A stretch of 64,000 nt of DNA from Taishania sp. (GTDB lineage: Bacteria > Bacteroidota > Bacteroidia > Flavobacteriales_D > Crocinitomicaceae), in contig JASLGM010000008.1 of assembly GCA_030150045.1 (NCBI GenBank), forward strand, positions 51,130-115,129, read 5' to 3'. The notes under the pieces were generated by a model, which worked only from the letters and a program-made list of their open reading frames with translations, searched no databases and had not been told where the DNA came from. Shown in pieces: positions 60,661-64,000 of this stretch (positions are counted from its first letter, which is position 1; the number at the start of each line of letters is the position of its first letter). The translations under genes were made by a program, and so were the position numbers.

Positions 60661-61092
60661 TTGAAGACCGTTTACATTACAAGAAGAGAGACCTTTAATG
60701 CCGCGCACAAATTGTGGAGAGAGGATTGGAGTGAAGAGAAAAATTTCGAAGTGTTTGGCCGTTGTAGTAATCAAAATTGGCATGGACACAATTTTACAAT
60801 CTTAGTTACTGTCAAAGGTATTCCAAATGAAGATACAGGTTTTGTGATGAATTTGAAGGATTTAAGTAAAATCATAAAACAAGAGGTGGTCGAACCATTA
60901 GATCACAGAAACCTTAACTTGGATGTGCCTTTCATGAAGGGGATACTTGCTTCTACCGAAAATCTAATCATAAAGATTTGGGATAGAATCGAAGAGCCAA
61001 TCAAAGAACATGGAGGAGAATTGGTGAAAATTAAACTCGAAGAAACCGAAAATAATTATGTTGAATATTTTGGTGGAAAAGAAATATTTTAA
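60661..61092 (+). CDS. queD: 6-carboxytetrahydropterin synthase/6-pyruvoyl-tetrahydropterin synthase family
   Basis: 143 residues from a TTG start (reading MKTVYITRRETFNAAHKLW), chosen because no ATG is in frame and the upstream TTG lies in the promoter. Zinc ligands His16, His41 and His43 (NAAHKL, NWHGHNF) and the probable catalytic Cys35 (FGRCSNQNW). It acts on dihydroneopterin triphosphate. folE, which makes that substrate, follows after 3 bases. QueD (queuosine) versus PTPS (biopterin) is not settled; no other queuosine gene is here. Confidence 0.88.
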   Translation: MKTVYITRRETFNAAHKLWREDWSEEKNFEVFGRCSNQNWHGHNFTILVTVKGIPNEDTGFVMNLKDLSKIIKQEVVEPLDHRNLNLDVPFMKGILASTENLIIKIWDRIEEPIKEHGGELVKIKLEETENNYVEYFGGKEIF

Positions 61093-61095
61093 GAG

Positions 61096-61689
61096 ATGAA
61101 AGAGACCATTACATATAACGACGATTTGACAACGCGTATAGCAGATCATTATACAGATATTCTTTCGGGATTAGGTGAAGATCCAAATCGTGAAGGTTTA
61201 ATCAAAACACCAGAAAGAGTCGCTAAAGCATTGCAATATTTAACACATGGATATGATGTGAATCCTGATGAAATCATCAATCAAGCTATTTTCCATGAAG
61301 AATACTCTGAAATGGTGATTGTAAAAGACATTGAGATATACTCTATGTGTGAACATCATATGCTACCTTTCTTCGGAAAGGCACATATTGCATATATCCC
61401 AAATGGAAAAATCGTTGGATTAAGCAAACTTCCAAGAGTGGTAGATGCGTATGCAAGACGTTTACAAGTACAAGAACGATTGACAATTGAAATCAGAGAT
61501 TGTATCCAGCGAACGCTTAATCCAAAAGGAGTTGCGGTGGTGATCGAATGCGCGCACATGTGTATGCAAATGCGTGGCGTTCAAAAGCAAAACTCAACAA
61601 CAACTTCGTCTGCATTTACAGGTTTATTCTTAAATAACGACAGTACACGTAAAGAGTTTATTAACCTTGTTCAGGCAAAGTTACATTAG
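61096..61689 (+). CDS. folE: GTP cyclohydrolase I
   Basis: Converts GTP to 7,8-dihydroneopterin triphosphate, for folate or for the product of the upstream gene. 197 residues: zinc ligands in SMCEHHMLPFFGKAHIAY and CAHMCMQMRG, plus the signature GLSKLPRVVDAYARRLQVQE. Zinc-dependent (type IA). In operon with the QueD-like gene. Confidence 0.97.
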   Translation: MKETITYNDDLTTRIADHYTDILSGLGEDPNREGLIKTPERVAKALQYLTHGYDVNPDEIINQAIFHEEYSEMVIVKDIEIYSMCEHHMLPFFGKAHIAYIPNGKIVGLSKLPRVVDAYARRLQVQERLTIEIRDCIQRTLNPKGVAVVIECAHMCMQMRGVQKQNSTTTSSAFTGLFLNNDSTRKEFINLVQAKLH

Positions 61690-61694
61690 TAAAA

Positions 61695-61741
61695 TCAAAC
61701 GAGTACAAATCGTTTGACAGAGAAGCTGACAGATTTTCAGC
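61695..61741 (+). repeat. Two hairpins downstream of folE
   Basis: TCAAACGA (61695-61702) pairs perfectly with TCGTTTGA (61710-61717). A smaller GCTGA/TCAGC hairpin (61725-61729, 61737-61741) follows, then CTTTT. Together they may end the folE message or serve as an operator for the next gene. Confidence 0.45.
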
Positions 61742-61798
61742 CTTTTAAACCTTGGAAAGGATTTTGATTGAAGAACTAGGATAACTAATAAATAGAAA

Positions 61799-62518
61799 AT
61801 GATTTTGAATATTTCTTTTGGACCCGCAATGCTTATTGGAGTGGTCTTTATGATTTTAGGATTGATTGTTAGCGCTGTATTAAAGGCAAAATTCAATAAA
61901 TATTCTAAAATACCTTCCCAAAGAGGATTGACTGGACGTGAAATCGCTGAAATGATGTTGAAAGACAATGGTATTTATGACGTAAGAGTGCTTTCCACTC
62001 CAGGAAAACTCTCCGATCATTATAATCCAATGGATAAAACTGTAAATCTTTCTCCTGAAGTATATAATGGTAAAAATGCTGCCGCTACAGCTGTTGCTGC
62101 ACACGAGTGTGGTCACGCAGTACAACATGCCAAAGCTTATAAGCCGTTGACAATGAGATCTAAATTAGTGCCGATTCAAAATGCTAGTGGTATGATTTTG
62201 AATGTGATTATGATGGCCACAATTTTCGGAGGAGCATTTCTTACACAAGCATTCCCTTTTAAAACAGTGATTCTAATCGTAGTCATAGCATACGGAGGAA
62301 TAGCCTTGTTCTCATTAGTGACATTACCCGTGGAATTCGACGCCTCTAATAGAGCGTTAAAATGGATGCAAACATCAGGCGTCTCTAGCCAAACTGAATA
62401 CGAACAATCCAAAGACGCATTGAAGTGGGCAGCCATGACTTATGTTGTCGCAGCACTTGGAGCAGTTACAACTATGCTATATTACCTCTCCATGTTGCTC
62501 GGAAGAAATGACGATTAA
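61799..62518 (+). CDS. YugP-type membrane zinc metallopeptidase
   Basis: 239 residues. Membrane helix at about 8-28, then the zinc motif H102ECGH106 in AAHECGHAVQHAK, and further hydrophobic segments near 125-150, 155-180 and 210-232. The segment FDASNRALKWMQTSGVSSQT is typical of the family. Function and substrate are unknown; the HExxH motif predicts a peptidase. Confidence 0.92.
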   Translation: MILNISFGPAMLIGVVFMILGLIVSAVLKAKFNKYSKIPSQRGLTGREIAEMMLKDNGIYDVRVLSTPGKLSDHYNPMDKTVNLSPEVYNGKNAAATAVAAHECGHAVQHAKAYKPLTMRSKLVPIQNASGMILNVIMMATIFGGAFLTQAFPFKTVILIVVIAYGGIALFSLVTLPVEFDASNRALKWMQTSGVSSQTEYEQSKDALKWAAMTYVVAALGAVTTMLYYLSMLLGRNDD

Positions 62519-62538
62519 AACAAAAACAAAATATCACC

Positions 62539-62565
62539 AAAGCAGCTTTTAAGGCTGCTTTTTTT
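62539..62565 (+). terminator. Rho-independent terminator after the YugP-like gene
   Basis: AAAGCAGC (62539-62546) pairs with GCTGCTTT (62554-62561), with more T to 62565. It ends 4 bases before the next ATG. Confidence 0.9.
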
Positions 62566-62569
62566 GACA

Positions 62570-63187
62570 ATGGAAATACATGAACTCATAGCCCAGGGCG
62601 AAGGCGAACAAATGGACTTCAAAATTAGGGTGGATAACCAAAAGAAATTGGCCAAAACATTGTGCGCACTTGCAAATACAAAAGGAGGTAAGATACTCGT
62701 TGGTGTCAAAGAAAATGGGAAAATTGCCGGATGCGAACCATCAGATGTGTTTCACATGATTAGCGCAGCAGCAGATCTGTATACCCAACCAACCGTACCT
62801 TTCGAATCCAAAATTCACCAAGTCAAACATAAACTAGTGTTAGAAATTCAAATTCCGAAAGGAGAGGAGATCCACGAATGCATTGACGAAGAAGGGTATT
62901 GGAAAATCTTTGCGCGAATCAAAGATGTTTCCCTTGAAGCTAATCCAGTATTACTAAAAATGATGCACATGCGGTTTCAGAAATTACCAGTAGTAAATGA
63001 ACAGCATTTACAGCAAATTATTCAGTTGTTACAACAGGTTCCAGAGTTATCCTTTTCCAAAGTAACCAAAGAGATAGACCTTAAAATAGATGAGGTCGAA
63101 ACGAATTTGGCAACTCTCCTTTTTAGAGGGGATTTAAGATATGAAATGAAGCAAAATGGTATTGTATATTCGTTAAATACTGTTTAA
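62570..63187 (+). CDS. AlbA_2-domain protein with C-terminal winged helix
   Basis: 205 residues from ATG 62570; an in-frame TTG at 62564 lies within the terminator T run. The Schlafen AlbA_2-type domain covers about 1-120 (GEGEQMDFKIRVDN, LCALANTKGGKILVGVKENG, and the helix-strand end). The last 55 residues (ELSFSKVTKEIDLKIDEVET) look like a winged helix. Such proteins are usually called ATP-binding or transcriptional regulators; the ligand is not known. No promoter space exists between the terminator and its start. Confidence 0.85.
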   Translation: MEIHELIAQGEGEQMDFKIRVDNQKKLAKTLCALANTKGGKILVGVKENGKIAGCEPSDVFHMISAAADLYTQPTVPFESKIHQVKHKLVLEIQIPKGEEIHECIDEEGYWKIFARIKDVSLEANPVLLKMMHMRFQKLPVVNEQHLQQIIQLLQQVPELSFSKVTKEIDLKIDEVETNLATLLFRGDLRYEMKQNGIVYSLNTV

Positions 63188-63261
63188 TTTTTGTTAAATG
63201 AGTTGACATATCCAATTCTTTTCTTTATGTTTAGCAAAGTTTATTATAAGTCAAATTTAGG

Positions 63262-63453
63262 ATGGGAAGACCAGCAACTCGACCGGCAAAGCTAAAAAAT
63301 GGTTTTTATCTGGAGGTGAAGTCCCCAGGTTCGGGATCAATCTTCATTAGAAGAGACTCAAGAGAGCAAATGCTATTAGCCGCAGAAGAATATGGAAAAA
63401 CAAAGAACGTAACTGTTCTTGGAGAAATGAAAGATGATAAATGGATTGATTAA
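63262..63453 (+). CDS. Small conserved-type basic protein, function unknown
   Basis: 63 residues: MGRPATRPAKLKNGFYLEVK, IFIRRDSREQMLLAAEEYGK, then a short acidic end. No domain recognised. The regular composition, ATG start and dedicated terminator argue that it is real. I believe similar short proteins occur in other Bacteroidota, but cannot name a family. Its last codons form one arm of its own terminator. Confidence 0.7.
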   Translation: MGRPATRPAKLKNGFYLEVKSPGSGSIFIRRDSREQMLLAAEEYGKTKNVTVLGEMKDDKWID

Positions 63454-63479
63454 ACGTCAGTCCATTTATCATCTTTTTT
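63431..63479 (+). terminator. Terminator whose left arm lies in the 63-aa gene
   Basis: AAGATGATAAATGGA (63431-63445) pairs perfectly over 15 bp with 63461-63475, followed by TTTT. The left arm encodes residues 57-61 of the protein (ending KDDKW). Confidence 0.88.
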
Positions 63480-63539
63480 GTTTTCGCTACCCCTTACTTT
63501 CTACAATACTGACCATACAAAAAAAACAATCTGTAAATA

Positions 63540-63711
63540 GGGCGTTCCCCTTTCCGCTTCAAAAAAAGAAGCGAAAACGGTCAGGCTAACCGTTCATAGT
63601 TGCCATGTTTCATTTTTCTGTCTATATATAAAGAAGTACAACAAGAATCCGTATGTATATATAGTGTACAATCATCTCTTTCGGCAAGCTATCCACTACT
63701 ATCCTTAACGC
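63540..63711 (+). repeat. Family 1 repeat, copy E (enlarged)
   Basis: GGGCGTT to TTAACGC, 172 nt, the longest copy. Hairpin 1 is CGCTTC with GAAGCG around seven A; the linker is TCAGGCTAACCG. The hairpin 2 region is expanded to about 90 nt and holds TCTATATATA...GTATATATAGT. Tail: CCACTACTATCCTTAACGC. Confidence 0.75.
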
Positions 63712-63769
63712 AAAACGATCCCTTTTAATAAAAACAAACTTTAAAAGAATAACTAGAACCTTTTTATTT

Positions 63770-63884
63770 ATAAAAACCGCTTTTATAGAACGTACCTATA
63801 TAAAGGAACATTACTTATTCAAACAAAACCAATGAATTTCGCTTCAAACCTTATGTATTCTCAATAAAAACAGTTTTTATAGAA
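63770..63884. repeat. Pair of 21-nt near-palindromic repeats
   Basis: 63770-63790 and 63864-63884 agree at 19 of 21 positions (ATAAAAAC-nGn-TTTTATAGAA). The second is a perfect palindrome over ATAAAAAC-A-GTTTTTAT. A weaker third match may start at 63728. They lie 84-198 bases upstream of the promoter at the right edge and could bind a regulator. The rest of 63712-63967 is AT-rich without a visible gene. Confidence 0.5.
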
Positions 63885-63967
63885 AATATTTCATCATGCT
63901 ATACAGTATCAATCAGTCGATTATCAATAAAACATTAATTTTCTGTAAAATTTCTTTCCAAAAACGC

Positions 63968-63997
63968 TTGCAGATTCAAAAAGAGTGCCTACCTTTG
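63968..63997 (+). promoter_or_regulatory. Consensus promoter at the right window edge
   Basis: TTG (63968-63970) and TACCTTTG (63990-63997) at 19-nt spacing, a full match to the Bacteroidota housekeeping promoter. The transcribed gene starts outside the window. Promoters this good often precede rRNA or tRNA operons, which is only a guess here. Confidence 0.8.
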
Positions 63998-64000
63998 CAA

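Noticed and set aside
63968..64000. Calling the right-edge promoter an rRNA operon promoter
   Set aside because: The transcribed sequence lies outside the window, so the gene type cannot be shown.

Overview
The window is a chromosomal segment of an AT-rich member of the Bacteroidota, most likely a Flavobacteriales bacterium (Crocinitomicaceae/Fluviicola-like, by inference). The signs are: promoters of the TAnnTTTG (-7) type, type IX secretion (T9SS) sorting domains, a PorP/SprF-like protein, zinc-free L36 and S14, a DnaG with a degraded zinc site, and the order rplQ-carA-eno. No tRNA, rRNA, CRISPR array, prophage or transposase gene was seen.

Layout. 1-16116 is the S10-spc-alpha ribosomal supercluster, entered inside fusA and running through secY, infA, rpmJ and rpoA to rplQ and a strong terminator. 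Two internal leaders stand out, before rpsH and before rpsD. 16152-18602 holds carA and eno. 18993-26977 is mostly leftward: a cyclophilin-FKBP fusion, NAD kinase and a CBS protein; then, beyond rightward pdxJ, MscS, DnaG, a MORN-type lipoprotein and a polyprenyl synthase. 27061-28695 holds obg and a PAP2 phosphatase. 29136-34632 holds an acyltransferase and a T9SS cargo/PorP pair. ddl and dacB converge at 35753-35756. 37241-43245 is a surface polysaccharide locus (glycosyltransferase, Wza-like lipoprotein, BY-kinase/copolymerase, RmlC, WecA/MraY-type transferase), followed by a lytic transglycosylase and uvrA. 47173-49580 holds an M20 peptidase and a GEVED T9SS protein. 49648-53549 is a TPR gene and an ABC-F gene bracketed by two nearly identical 304-nt direct repeats. 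53626-56887 is sufS-sufE-sufT-like-fabF. 56954-60525 is TlyA plus a TonB-type outer-membrane protein. 60661-63453 holds a QueD/PTPS homologue, folE, a YugP-type metallopeptidase, an AlbA_2 protein and a small unknown protein. The right edge carries a consensus promoter for a gene outside the window.

The least expected content is intergenic. Two repeat families fill the long gene-free stretches. Family 1 (six copies; GGGCGTT ... two variable hairpins ... CTAACGC or TTAACGC) keeps its helices while their sequences change. Family 2 (three copies, each 144 nt) aligns without gaps between its two divergent versions, which are about two thirds identical. Six base pairs in three helices change on both sides, around an invariant 20-21 nt apical segment. 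This is good evidence for a conserved fold. Families 1 and 2 lie side by side at three loci, in both orders. Whether they are mobile elements, structured RNAs or both cannot be settled from this window.
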